This document shows positions 43,756-52,583 of a stretch of DNA of 64,000 bases, piece after piece. The first letter of the stretch is position 1. Each line of letters opens with the position of its first letter. Location: positions 186,001-250,000 of the forward strand of contig JADJHP010000008.1 in the NCBI GenBank assembly GCA_016707525.1. The letters are read 5' to 3'. Under the pieces are notes generated by a model. It was not told the origin of the DNA. It was given only the letters and a program-made list of their open reading frames with translations, and made no database searches. The stretch is from Ignavibacteriota bacterium. GTDB lineage: Bacteria; Bacteroidota; Ignavibacteria; UBA10030; UBA6906. A program made the position numbers and the translations under genes.

Positions 43756-46197
43756 CTACAACGAGAACCAGTAACTGCCTTTGAGCAGAAGCACATCTTC
43801 ACGCGGCAACTGCAACACCTCTTTGAACCCCTGCATCAACCCCAGGCCGTACAACCCGTTGTTACCATATCGCGCCTGGGTCCACACCAGATAGACCGTG
43901 CTGCCAGGAAGATACTCCCACCGCAACAGGACGTTCGCGTTGAGCGTCACCGCATTGAAGTCATGGCTGTAGTAGGACGCATCGCCCCGATAACCGTAGG
44001 GCGTCAGCACGCCCGATGGCAGGAGCCGGAAGAATTCCCCGTACCCGCCACGCGTCAGGAATACCTGCGTGAAGAACTGCACGCTGAGCGTGCGCGTGAA
44101 TGTTATGATCCCGTGCAGCGAAAGGTCCAGGAGCTGCAGGTCCCGCGTGCCGAAGACACTGAAGCGCGCGGGGGCGACCGCTGCGTCGAGCACGCTCCCA
44201 TCCGGATAGACCCAGGCACGTTCATCACGCGTGCGTTGATAGGAGATGCCCGGATTCAACTCCATCCATGCCGACGGGCGGATCGTGAGCGCGGCGCTGC
44301 CGTACCAGGTCCACGCGCCGTCGTCCTCATGCTTGTATCCGGCGACGGCCGTCGCACTCAACGCATGACGGTCGTCTGTTTCGACAGTGGCGGAGACCAT
44401 CGTATTGCCCGGCCTGCGGTACAGGCCGATGATGCCGCGCTCTTCGTCATCAAACGCCGGGAGCGCACGCTCCACGGTCACCATGCCGAACCAGAAATTG
44501 CTGAATTCCCCCACGGCATCGCCGCGCACCAACGCATGCGTGCGGATGCCGGCCCAATTCCAGCGCATCTCCGGATTCAGGGCGAAGGTGTATCGCCGGA
44601 ACAACCCCTCCGCAAGATTCTCGCGGTACACCGCCTGAACGTACCCCCCGTGGTCATGGGGTTGGGCGAAGAACCCGAGATCGTTCGGATTGAAATGCTT
44701 ACCAGAGAAATCGTACGAGGCGGTCGTGATCCAATGTTCCGCATTCAACCGTGAGACCAGCATACGGCCTGCCGCTCCGTCGCCGCTCGCCGCACGCACA
44801 CCGGCAAGATAGCCGTCCACCGTATAGGAACCGTCGAACACCCGGGCATTCCAGTCGACGCCACCCGAGAGCGCGGGACGCCCATGGTGGAACGCCGCGA
44901 CGGTCGCCATGCCCCCCAACCAACTGCCATCGTGCCACTCCTGCTTCACCCGCGCCACAGTATACGTCGCCCGCGGCTCCGTGCGAACCGCGAACCCCGG
45001 CTGCCCCGGAGGGGTGATGCGCGCAAACTCCTCATCGGTCACCGACGAGAGCGCCGCAACCGAAAGCCCATCGGCCGTCCGGCCTGTCACCTTCACCGCA
45101 CCGAGGATCGTTGTCAGTTGCGGATTCTCCTGAACCGTATTCCCGTATGCGAACGGCACCGTGTTCGCGAAGCGGGGCTGCCTCCCGAGGCGCCTGCTGA
45201 AGAAGAGCGTGAGCGGCGTGTTGTCCACACTCCCGCCGAATGTGAACATCTGCGCCCCTTCCACGAAGAACGGCCGCTTCTCCGGGAATCGGGTCTCAAA
45301 GACGGTGAGATTCAGGACGGACTGGTCCACTTCCACCTGACCGAAATCGGGATTGAACGTCGCGTCGAGTGTGAAGTTCCGGGAGAGCCCGTACTTGATG
45401 TCGGCGCCATACCCGTACTCGGTGCCCGCCGGGGCGCCACCCGGCGTCTGACCCGTCGTCATGGTGCGGGTGGCCGACACATAGGGCGTCACTTCAAGAT
45501 GCAATGGTGGCTGGATACCATCGAGCCCCTGGACCATCCCCCAGCGGGGGATCGCATAGGTTTCGCTCCTGGGCACCATCGCCCATTCAAGGGTCTCCTT
45601 CTTGCGGCTGATGTACCGGCGGAAGTTGATGCCCCAGTGATATGCATTGCTGGCGAAGCGAAGGGCATTCCATGGTATGGCGAACTCCGCGGACCATCCG
45701 TTGCGGTGGCGGCGGGTCTGCACCGACCAGACGGCATCCCAGGTCAGATCGTAGACGCTCCCTCCCTGCGACAGGATCCCGTCGCTCTGGACGCCGGAAA
45801 CGTTCGTGGAGAAAACGAAACCCGTCTGGTGATCCATGTAGGAGTCGATCATCACGGTGAAGCGATCGGCCTCCGTGGTGCGGTCGCGGCGGCTGAGCCG
45901 CTTCACAACTCCCGCAGGCTCGCTGTCGTTGCATTCGACGCCCACATAGAGGGCATGGTCATCGTAGAGGAGGCGGACGGTGGTGGGTTCGGAAGGTTCT
46001 TCACCCTCGACAGGATCGTATTGGATGAAGTCGGTGACCGGCACCGCCTTGCGCCAGCACGGATCGTTCAGCCATCCATCCACGTCGGGGGTCAGCGTGG
46101 TACGCACGGCAAAGATGATCTTCCGGTCGCCTTCCCCCCCCAGAGCGGCCGTCAGCAGCAGCAGACTCAATGCGATCGTTGCCCCCGCAACCCGCAT
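43756..46197 (-). CDS. DUF5916 outer-membrane protein with CBM9-like domain
   Basis: 813 residues with a signal peptide (VAGATIALSLLLLTAALG). It has an N-terminal carbohydrate-binding-like module (LNDPCWRKAVPVTDFIQYDP; LLYDDHALYVGVECNDSEPA), then a large DUF5916 beta-barrel region (LDATFNPDFGQVEVDQSVLN; FFVEGAQMFTFGG). The protein is common in Bacteroidota and presumed to sit in the outer membrane; ligand unknown. The first codon overlaps the rlmD stop, so it is read through from the ABC-F/rlmD transcript. Confidence 0.85.
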   Translation of the reverse strand: MRVAGATIALSLLLLTAALGGEGDRKIIFAVRTTLTPDVDGWLNDPCWRKAVPVTDFIQYDPVEGEEPSEPTTVRLLYDDHALYVGVECNDSEPAGVVKRLSRRDRTTEADRFTVMIDSYMDHQTGFVFSTNVSGVQSDGILSQGGSVYDLTWDAVWSVQTRRHRNGWSAEFAIPWNALRFASNAYHWGINFRRYISRKKETLEWAMVPRSETYAIPRWGMVQGLDGIQPPLHLEVTPYVSATRTMTTGQTPGGAPAGTEYGYGADIKYGLSRNFTLDATFNPDFGQVEVDQSVLNLTVFETRFPEKRPFFVEGAQMFTFGGSVDNTPLTLFFSRRLGRQPRFANTVPFAYGNTVQENPQLTTILGAVKVTGRTADGLSVAALSSVTDEEFARITPPGQPGFAVRTEPRATYTVARVKQEWHDGSWLGGMATVAAFHHGRPALSGGVDWNARVFDGSYTVDGYLAGVRAASGDGAAGRMLVSRLNAEHWITTASYDFSGKHFNPNDLGFFAQPHDHGGYVQAVYRENLAEGLFRRYTFALNPEMRWNWAGIRTHALVRGDAVGEFSNFWFGMVTVERALPAFDDEERGIIGLYRRPGNTMVSATVETDDRHALSATAVAGYKHEDDGAWTWYGSAALTIRPSAWMELNPGISYQRTRDERAWVYPDGSVLDAAVAPARFSVFGTRDLQLLDLSLHGIITFTRTLSVQFFTQVFLTRGGYGEFFRLLPSGVLTPYGYRGDASYYSHDFNAVTLNANVLLRWEYLPGSTVYLVWTQARYGNNGLYGLGLMQGFKEVLQLPREDVLLLKGSYWFSL

Positions 46198-47633
46198 CAG
46201 GATCCTCCGTGAAGGGTCAGAGACGCGACGTTCTCAACATGATTGGTATGCGGGAACATGTCCACGGGTTGCGATTCCCGCAGATCGTACAGCCCCTCAT
46301 CGCACAGGAGCTTCAGATCGCGCGCCTGCGTGGCCGGGTTGCAGCTGACGTACACGATCCGCGCCGGCGCAAGCGCACGGATCGATGCGACGACCCCCGG
46401 GTGCATTCCGGCACGCGGCGGGTCGCAGATCACCACATCCGGCTTCACATGCAACTCCGCTTCCACACCCCGGTCGAGCACACGGTCCTTCAGGTCGCCG
46501 AGCACGAACCGGCAGTTGGTGACGCCATGCGTTTCGGCATTCCTGCGCGCATCCTCCACGGCAGAAGCAACGGCTTCGACGCCGATCACCTGCCCTGCAT
46601 CATCAGCGACATGCAGCGCGATGGTCCCCGTGCCGGAGTACAGATCGAACGCGGTCTCGTGCGGCTTCAGCGCGGCAAAGGCACGGACCGTGTCATAGAG
46701 CCGCTCGGCCTGCAGGGTGTTGGTCTGGAAGAAGGAATTCGCCGACACCCGGTACGAGCGCGTTCCGATCCGTTCGGTGATCCATCCCGGCCCGTGCAGC
46801 ACGACCTCCCGGTCGCCCAGCGCCACCTGGGATTTCCGATCGGTGATGTTGTTCACGATCGTGGTCGTGGACGGGAAACGGTCGAGGAGCATGGCGCGGA
46901 ACTCGTCCATCAACGCGGGCCGTTCTTCCGACGTCACAAGGTTCACCATGCGCTGGTCCGTGTGCCGTGTTTCCCTGATCACCAGGTTGCGCAGATAGCC
47001 GGTGTGCGTGAACGTCGAGTAGATCGTGAGCTCCTTCGCGAGGGCCCAGTCGCGGACCGCATTCAGGATCGTCGCGCTCTCCACCGACTGCAGGTGACAT
47101 TCGCGCAGGTCCAACACCCTGTCGAACCGCCGCGGGATATGCAGGCCGAGGGCGAACTGATCGGCCGGCGTGCTCTGCGTCCCTTCCGCCTTGAGGTGCG
47201 TCATTTCCTCCGCGGTGAGCCACCGCACGCCGAACGAGAACTCCATCTTGTTGCGATAGTAATACTCGTTCGCCGCGCCGAGCGTGGGGTGCACCGCAGG
47301 CTCCGTGAATCCACCGATGCGCTCCAGAGCGTCCACGACCTGCTGGCGCTTGAACTCGCACTGCCCGGCATACGACAGATGCTGCCAGGAACACCCACCA
47401 CACGTCCCGTAGTACGCACACCGGGGCTGCGTGCGGAGCGCTGACGGCACCTGGACCGCCATCACCTGTGCCTCGGCAAAGTTCTTGCTGACACGCGTGA
47501 TGCGCGCCGTCACGGTATCTCCGGGAATGCCTCCCGGGATGAAGACGACGAACCCTTCCACGCGGGCAACACTCTTCCCTTCCGCACCGAAACGCTCCAC
47601 CGTGAGCGTGATCGCATCACCTCGTTTCATCAT
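46197..47633 (-). CDS. rlmD: 23S rRNA (uracil-5-)-methyltransferase, RlmD/RumA type
   Basis: 478 residues. The N-terminal TRAM domain (TLTVERFGAEGKSVARVEGF) is followed by the iron-sulfur cysteines in CAYYGTCGGC. The SAM-binding part shows FDLYSGTGTIALHVADDAGQ. The catalytic segment VICDPPRAGMHPGVVASIRA is followed by IVYVSCNPATQARDLKLL. This family forms m5U in 23S rRNA (U1939 or U747) or tRNA; which one cannot be settled from sequence. ATG 47633 overlaps the ABC-F stop. Confidence 0.93.
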   Translation of the reverse strand: MMKRGDAITLTVERFGAEGKSVARVEGFVVFIPGGIPGDTVTARITRVSKNFAEAQVMAVQVPSALRTQPRCAYYGTCGGCSWQHLSYAGQCEFKRQQVVDALERIGGFTEPAVHPTLGAANEYYYRNKMEFSFGVRWLTAEEMTHLKAEGTQSTPADQFALGLHIPRRFDRVLDLRECHLQSVESATILNAVRDWALAKELTIYSTFTHTGYLRNLVIRETRHTDQRMVNLVTSEERPALMDEFRAMLLDRFPSTTTIVNNITDRKSQVALGDREVVLHGPGWITERIGTRSYRVSANSFFQTNTLQAERLYDTVRAFAALKPHETAFDLYSGTGTIALHVADDAGQVIGVEAVASAVEDARRNAETHGVTNCRFVLGDLKDRVLDRGVEAELHVKPDVVICDPPRAGMHPGVVASIRALAPARIVYVSCNPATQARDLKLLCDEGLYDLRESQPVDMFPHTNHVENVASLTLHGGS

Positions 47634-49603
47634 ATCCGCGCCATCTCCGCATCGTAGTGTGCCATCAGGCGCTCGAGCTCTTCGGACACCTTGCCCCATT
47701 CGTGATAGCGGTCCTGCAGTTTGTCGCCGACCGATTTGTACGCGGCATTCACCTCGCGGATCTTCTCGGGGCCTTTGTACAGATCCACGTCCGCCATGGT
47801 CTCTTCGAGCACGGCTTTCTCGGCTTCGAGGGCGGCGATGGCCTTTTCCACGACCGCCAGCTTCTTCTGGAGCGGGCCGACCTTCTTGTAACGCTCCTGC
47901 CGGATCTCGGCCTCACGCCGCTTCCGGTCACGGTCCGAGACGGCCGCCGTCAGAGCCTGCGGTTGCTGCGCCGCTGCTGACGATGCTGCCGCGGTGGCCT
48001 CACGGTGCCGCGACGCGAGGTACTCGCTCACCGATCCCAGATACGTGCGGATACTGCCGCTCCGGAACTCCACGACCTTCGTCACCAGGGGATCCAGAAA
48101 ATCGCGATCGTGCGACACGACGATCAGACACCCTTCGAACGCGGCAAGGGCTTCCTGCAGAACGGCCTTCGAGCGCATGTCCAGATGGTTCGTCGGTTCG
48201 TCCAGCACGATCAGATTGGATGGCACGAGAAGCATCTTGGCAAGGGCCAGGCGGCTCTTCTCGCCGCCGGACAGGACGCTCACCTTTTTGAACACATCAT
48301 CGCCCGTGAACAGGAACGACCCGAGGAGCGAGCGGAGGCGTGTGCGGATATCCCCGGTGGCAACGGACTCGACGGTCTGCAGCACATCGAAGGACGGGTT
48401 CAGCTCTTCGGCCTGATGCTGGGCGAAGTACGAAACGGACACGTTATGGCCGGGCAGGCGTTCGCCGCTGTCGTACGGCTCCACGCCGGCGATGATGCGT
48501 GCGAGCGTCGACTTGCCCGCGCCGTTGACGCCAACGAACGCGATCCGGTCGCCGCGGTCGACCTCGAAGTCCACCCCGTTGAAGACCTCCAGCGCATCGT
48601 AATGCTTCACGATCCCCTTCAGCGTCATCACGACGCGTCCGGAGGACGGCGCCGGCGGGAAGGAGAAGCGGATCTCGTTCTCGTCGTCTTCCAGCTCGAC
48701 GCGTTCGATCTTGTCGAGCGCCTTGATGCGGCTCTGTACCTGCCGTGCCTTCGTTGCCTTGTACCGGAACCGCTCGATGAACCGCTCGGTCTGCTTGATC
48801 TGCTGTTGCTGATTGCGCCAGGCCGCTTCGAGGTGGATGCGGCGCTCCTCGCGCGCCTTCATCGAGAACGTATAGTTCCCGGCGTACTCGATGAGTTCTC
48901 CGCCGGTGAGTTCGAACGTCCGTTTCGTCATCGTATCGAGGAAGCGGCGGTCGTGCGACACGATCATGACCGCGCCTTCGTACGTCTGGAGATACTCTTC
49001 CAGCCACTCCAGCGAGTCGAGGTCCAGATGGTTCGTGGGCTCATCCAGCAGCAACAGGGAGGGCTGCTGCAGCAGGAGCTTCGCCAGCGCGATGCGCATC
49101 TGCCAGCCGCCACTGAACTCCTCGGTCAGGCGCGGGAAGTCCGTAGCGGTGAACCCGAGGCCGATGAGGACCTTCTCGATCGCCGACTGGATGCGGAAAC
49201 TATCGGAAGCTTCCAGCTTGTGCTGCAGTTCGCCGTAGATCTCGAGCAATTCGCGCGCAGCGTCGCTCTCCGGCGGCTCCTTCGCCATCGCCTCCTGCAC
49301 CGCGGTGAGGTCGCGCTGGGTCTGAATGATGTCCGCGAAGACGGATTCCACTTCGGTGTACAGCGTGCGGCCGGTGAGCGCGGGGCCTTCCTGGGGGAGG
49401 TACCCCACCGTCACGTACTTCGCCCGTGTGACGACACCGGTATCAGGGGTGTTCTCGCCGAGAAGGATACGGAGGAGCGTGGACTTGCCCGCGCCATTGG
49501 AGCCGACGAGACCGATACGGTCGTGGGGTCCGATATGGAACGTCACGTCGTCGAGGAGACACCGCTCCCCGAACTGCAGCGCGATATTGACGGCAGCGAT
49601 CAT
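47630..49603 (-). CDS. ABC-F family ATPase (ribosome-associated)
   Basis: 657 residues with two ABC ATPase domains and no membrane segments. First domain: GSNGAGKSTLLRILLGE, signature EEFSGGWQMRIALAKLL, LLLLDEPTNHLDLDSLEWLE. A linker (MKAREERRIHLEAAWRNQQQ) is followed by a second domain with GVNGAGKSTLARIIAG and LSGGEKSRLALAKMLL, and a C-terminal coiled coil (~570-650). ABC-F proteins bind the ribosome E site to relieve stalls or, in some subgroups, protect against antibiotics; the Uup/YdiF/EttA subgroup cannot be fixed here. Confidence 0.93.
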   Translation of the reverse strand: MIAAVNIALQFGERCLLDDVTFHIGPHDRIGLVGSNGAGKSTLLRILLGENTPDTGVVTRAKYVTVGYLPQEGPALTGRTLYTEVESVFADIIQTQRDLTAVQEAMAKEPPESDAARELLEIYGELQHKLEASDSFRIQSAIEKVLIGLGFTATDFPRLTEEFSGGWQMRIALAKLLLQQPSLLLLDEPTNHLDLDSLEWLEEYLQTYEGAVMIVSHDRRFLDTMTKRTFELTGGELIEYAGNYTFSMKAREERRIHLEAAWRNQQQQIKQTERFIERFRYKATKARQVQSRIKALDKIERVELEDDENEIRFSFPPAPSSGRVVMTLKGIVKHYDALEVFNGVDFEVDRGDRIAFVGVNGAGKSTLARIIAGVEPYDSGERLPGHNVSVSYFAQHQAEELNPSFDVLQTVESVATGDIRTRLRSLLGSFLFTGDDVFKKVSVLSGGEKSRLALAKMLLVPSNLIVLDEPTNHLDMRSKAVLQEALAAFEGCLIVVSHDRDFLDPLVTKVVEFRSGSIRTYLGSVSEYLASRHREATAAASSAAAQQPQALTAAVSDRDRKRREAEIRQERYKKVGPLQKKLAVVEKAIAALEAEKAVLEETMADVDLYKGPEKIREVNAAYKSVGDKLQDRYHEWGKVSEELERLMAHYDAEMARI

Positions 49604-49675
49604 GGTTGTGTACGCAGGGCAAGTCCGGAGGCAGTGCCGGCAACCGCAGGAGGTGCCGGGATGCGCCGCCTCCGG

Positions 49676-50992
49676 TCACTTCAGATAGTACTTGAGCGGA
49701 TTAGGATCGACGCGGCACTCTTCGGCGATACGGGCCCAGCCGATCTTCCCTTCATCACGCAACTTGTAGAGACGCGGCACCATTCTGTCGCGCAGGTCGA
49801 TGGGCGTCATCGGATTGATGAAGATGCTGGTCCCCCCCTCGAAGCCGGCCGGCACATTCACGCGCCACTTGATCAGCACATGCCATGGCATCTTGTAGAC
49901 CGCGTCGATGGGCGTATAGTACCATTCCTCGTTGCACGAGATCCCGCTCCCCATGGCCGCATGCACGGCATGCACGAGATTGCTCATCCCGCGGATCTCT
50001 TCATCCGTATGTTCGTACGGCCGCCCGGCCTGCGACCGCGAGTAGATCTCGATGGTCGGGTAGCGGTGGCCGATGCCTGCATACGCGATCGCATAATCGT
50101 TCTCGGCGAACACCAGATTGTGGTGGGCGGCGAAGTTCACGCCGAACTCATTGAACACATTCGCATCGTCGCGCACCATCTTGATCTGGTCGCCGATCGA
50201 TGCACCCCATTCGTCCAGCGACACCAGCTGCTTGTGCAGGTGGTCGAACGATGCCCCCGCAGGGCGGAGCCAGTTCTGGAACACGCTGATGTACCGCACA
50301 TAGCGGTTGTTCATCGTGATGTCGCGGATCGAATCGATCGTCAGCTTGAAATACCAGTAGTGCTCATCCTCCGTCATCTCGCCGGAAGAGTACAGGTCCG
50401 AATCCAGCTTCGCATCATCCTTGAAGTGCCGCTTCGCGATCACCATCTCGTGCCCGCCGCCGAAGAACGCATCGGCGATCGCCAGCTTGTCCGCCAGCGG
50501 CATCTTCTCCATCTGCTCGTCGGTCTTCCCCTCGCGGTGCAGCTTGTAATGCACGATGTCCGTGATGTGCTTCAGGCCGGCAGGGGTGGCAAGATAGTCC
50601 TCGCGCCACTTCACGCGCGATGCCGGCATCTTGTACGCATAATTCTTCCGCCAGTAGTCCAGCGTCACGATCTCGAACATGTTCCCGGTGCGGCGGAACT
50701 CGGCGGTGCTCTCGAAATACCGGTCCGGCGCCAGCAGATCGATCCGCTCCCACCGCCCGTTGGTGCAGATGAGGCGCGATTTTTCGGGGGCGGTCTCGTA
50801 ATACCGGGGCGGACAGAAACTGCAATAGTCCTCGGGAGAGTGTTTCTCGACCGGTTTCGCGGTCACCGGGGCTTCATTGGTGATCGGCTTGCTGCGCCGG
50901 CCGGCAACAGCCCACACCTCGGTGCCCGTGAAGGGATTCAACTGCTTCACGGTACCGTCGGGCATGATCGTATAGTACATCATGGATGACAT
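49676..50992 (-). CDS. DUF4921 / galactose-1-phosphate uridylyltransferase-like protein
   Basis: 438 residues of the DUF4921 group related to GalT/HIT nucleotidyltransferases. The N terminus has CSFCPPRYYETAPEKSRLI, a possible metal site. The active-site-like segment is FQNWLRPAGASFDHLHKQLV, where H-L-H-K-Q corresponds to the H-x-H-x-Q of GalT. TNGRWERIDLLAPDRYFEST resembles the GalT N-terminal fold. A sugar-1-phosphate nucleotidyl transfer is likely, but the substrate is unknown. AAGGAAGAG precedes the ATG. Adjacent to pgm and eno. Confidence 0.78.
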   Translation of the reverse strand: MSSMMYYTIMPDGTVKQLNPFTGTEVWAVAGRRSKPITNEAPVTAKPVEKHSPEDYCSFCPPRYYETAPEKSRLICTNGRWERIDLLAPDRYFESTAEFRRTGNMFEIVTLDYWRKNYAYKMPASRVKWREDYLATPAGLKHITDIVHYKLHREGKTDEQMEKMPLADKLAIADAFFGGGHEMVIAKRHFKDDAKLDSDLYSSGEMTEDEHYWYFKLTIDSIRDITMNNRYVRYISVFQNWLRPAGASFDHLHKQLVSLDEWGASIGDQIKMVRDDANVFNEFGVNFAAHHNLVFAENDYAIAYAGIGHRYPTIEIYSRSQAGRPYEHTDEEIRGMSNLVHAVHAAMGSGISCNEEWYYTPIDAVYKMPWHVLIKWRVNVPAGFEGGTSIFINPMTPIDLRDRMVPRLYKLRDEGKIGWARIAEECRVDPNPLKYYLK

Positions 50993-51057
50993 CGACTCTT
51001 CCTTCTCATGTCCCCGCTATGCCGAAGCTTCTCGCACACCACGACGATCTTTCAGGG

Positions 51058-51157
51058 GGTGTGGCCCCGTCCGTGCCCCCTGTGCCACGAAACCTGTCTG
51101 ATGAATGCGCTTCCCCCGGCGGTTTCGTGGCGCGGGGGGCACCAGACCGAACCACAC
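51058..51157. repeat. Large imperfect inverted repeat between pgm and DUF4921
   Basis: The core arms at 51073-51094 and 51121-51142 match at 20 of 22 positions, with a 26-nt loop. GTGTGG at about 51058 and CCACAC near 51152 extend the stem outwards with mismatches. Fills the 178-nt gap. No T tract, so it may be a degenerate MITE-like element or a structured untranslated region rather than a simple terminator. Confidence 0.5.
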
Positions 51158-51170
51158 TGTCTTCCGAATT

Positions 51171-52574
51171 CTAGATCTTCGTCGCTGCGGCCAGCAGGGC
51201 GTCCACCTTCGCCATACTGTCCGCTTCCGCATAGAAGCGGATCAACGGCTCGGTCCCCGATGCGCGCACCAACACCCATCCGTGGTCCACGAAGAACTTG
51301 AACCCGTCGGTGTCCAGCCGCCCCGTCACCGGATACCCCGCGATCTCTTTCACGCCGCGCGTGTACTTCTTCATGATCGCGACCTTTTCCTTCTCGGTCG
51401 TATGCAGGTCGATACGCTTGAACTCGTGCTGGCCGAACTCGTCCATGAGCTCCTGCACCAGGGCACCGAGCGGCTTCTTGCGCACCGCCATCATCTCGCA
51501 CAACATCAGGCCCAGGAAGATCCCATCGCGCTCGGGGATATGTCCCTTCACGCCCAGGCCGCCGCTCTCCTCGCCGCCGATCAACACATCCTTCTCCGTC
51601 ATCAGCCGGCAGATGTGCTTGAACCCGACCGGGGTCTCGTGCATCACGAGGCCGTACTTCGCACACTGGTCATTCACCATCTGGGTGACCGAGAACGACT
51701 TCACCACTTCGCCCCTCATCCCCTTCTGCTCCACGAAGTACTTCAGGAGGAGTGAGAAGATGCGGTGCGAATCCACGAAGTTCCCGTTCTCATCCACCGC
51801 GCCGATCCGGTCGGCATCGCCGTCGGTGGCGATGCCGATCCCGAATCCTTCCTTCTTCACCCGTGCCATCAGTGTGCCCAGGTTGTGGGCCAGCGGTTCG
51901 GGGTTCACACCCTCGAACGACGGGTTGAATGTCTCGTGCATCATCGTGATCTCGGGTACGAGGTCCAGCGCCGCCGACTGCGCGGCGCCGTACATCGCAT
52001 CATAGAGGATCCGGATGCCCGCACTGCGGATCGCACCGATATTGATCTTCGTGGCCAGGTCATCAAGGTACCGCTTCTTCATGCTGATGGGAACGATCTT
52101 CTTCTTCTCCACCAGCTGCTTGAAGGAGAACTTGCCCGCGGGGACGGTCTTCAACTTCATGACCTTCGCGAGTTCCTTCTCCACCTTCGCGATCATCTCC
52201 GGATGGGCCGGGCCGCCGAAATCGCCCTTGATCTTGAAGCCGTTGTAGCGCGACGGATTGTGGCTGGCCGTGATGACCACGCCGCCCGCGGCGTTCTCCA
52301 TCTTCGTCAGTAAGGAGATCATCGGGGTCGTAACGATACCGTCCGCCAACTTCACCAGGATGCCGGCATTGGCGATCACTTCCGCGCTCTTTTCCGCGAA
52401 CTCCCTCGACATGAACCGGGCATCATACCCGATCACAATGCCGTTGCGGATCTTCTTGTGCCCCTTGTAGTACCGCGCTGTTGCCAGGGCCACACGCTCG
52501 AGATTGGCGAATGTGAAATCGTCGGCGATGACCGCTCGCCATCCGTCGGTTCCAAACTTGATGACCTGCGCCAT
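51171..52574 (-). CDS. Phosphoglucomutase/phosphomannomutase family protein
   Basis: 467 residues of the alpha-D-phosphohexomutase family, which moves phosphate between positions 1 and 6 of hexoses. N terminus IKFGTDGWRAVIADDFTFAN; phosphoserine loop GGVVITASHNPSRYNGFKIK (~residues 95-115); metal-binding loop GIATDGDADRIGAVDENGNF; sugar-binding loop GGEESGGLGVKGHIPERDG; C-terminal phosphate site VRASGTEPLIRFYAEADS. Glucose versus mannose preference is not clear from these motifs. It starts 9 nt after enolase and is probably co-transcribed. Confidence 0.93.
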   Translation of the reverse strand: MAQVIKFGTDGWRAVIADDFTFANLERVALATARYYKGHKKIRNGIVIGYDARFMSREFAEKSAEVIANAGILVKLADGIVTTPMISLLTKMENAAGGVVITASHNPSRYNGFKIKGDFGGPAHPEMIAKVEKELAKVMKLKTVPAGKFSFKQLVEKKKIVPISMKKRYLDDLATKINIGAIRSAGIRILYDAMYGAAQSAALDLVPEITMMHETFNPSFEGVNPEPLAHNLGTLMARVKKEGFGIGIATDGDADRIGAVDENGNFVDSHRIFSLLLKYFVEQKGMRGEVVKSFSVTQMVNDQCAKYGLVMHETPVGFKHICRLMTEKDVLIGGEESGGLGVKGHIPERDGIFLGLMLCEMMAVRKKPLGALVQELMDEFGQHEFKRIDLHTTEKEKVAIMKKYTRGVKEIAGYPVTGRLDTDGFKFFVDHGWVLVRASGTEPLIRFYAEADSMAKVDALLAAATKI

Positions 52575-52583
52575 GATCGTCTT

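Noticed and set aside
48005..50989. A 994-codon open frame on the + strand.
   Set aside because: It lies antisense to the ABC-F and DUF4921 genes, spans two unrelated genes and has the Arg/His/Asp-rich composition of a GC-driven shadow.
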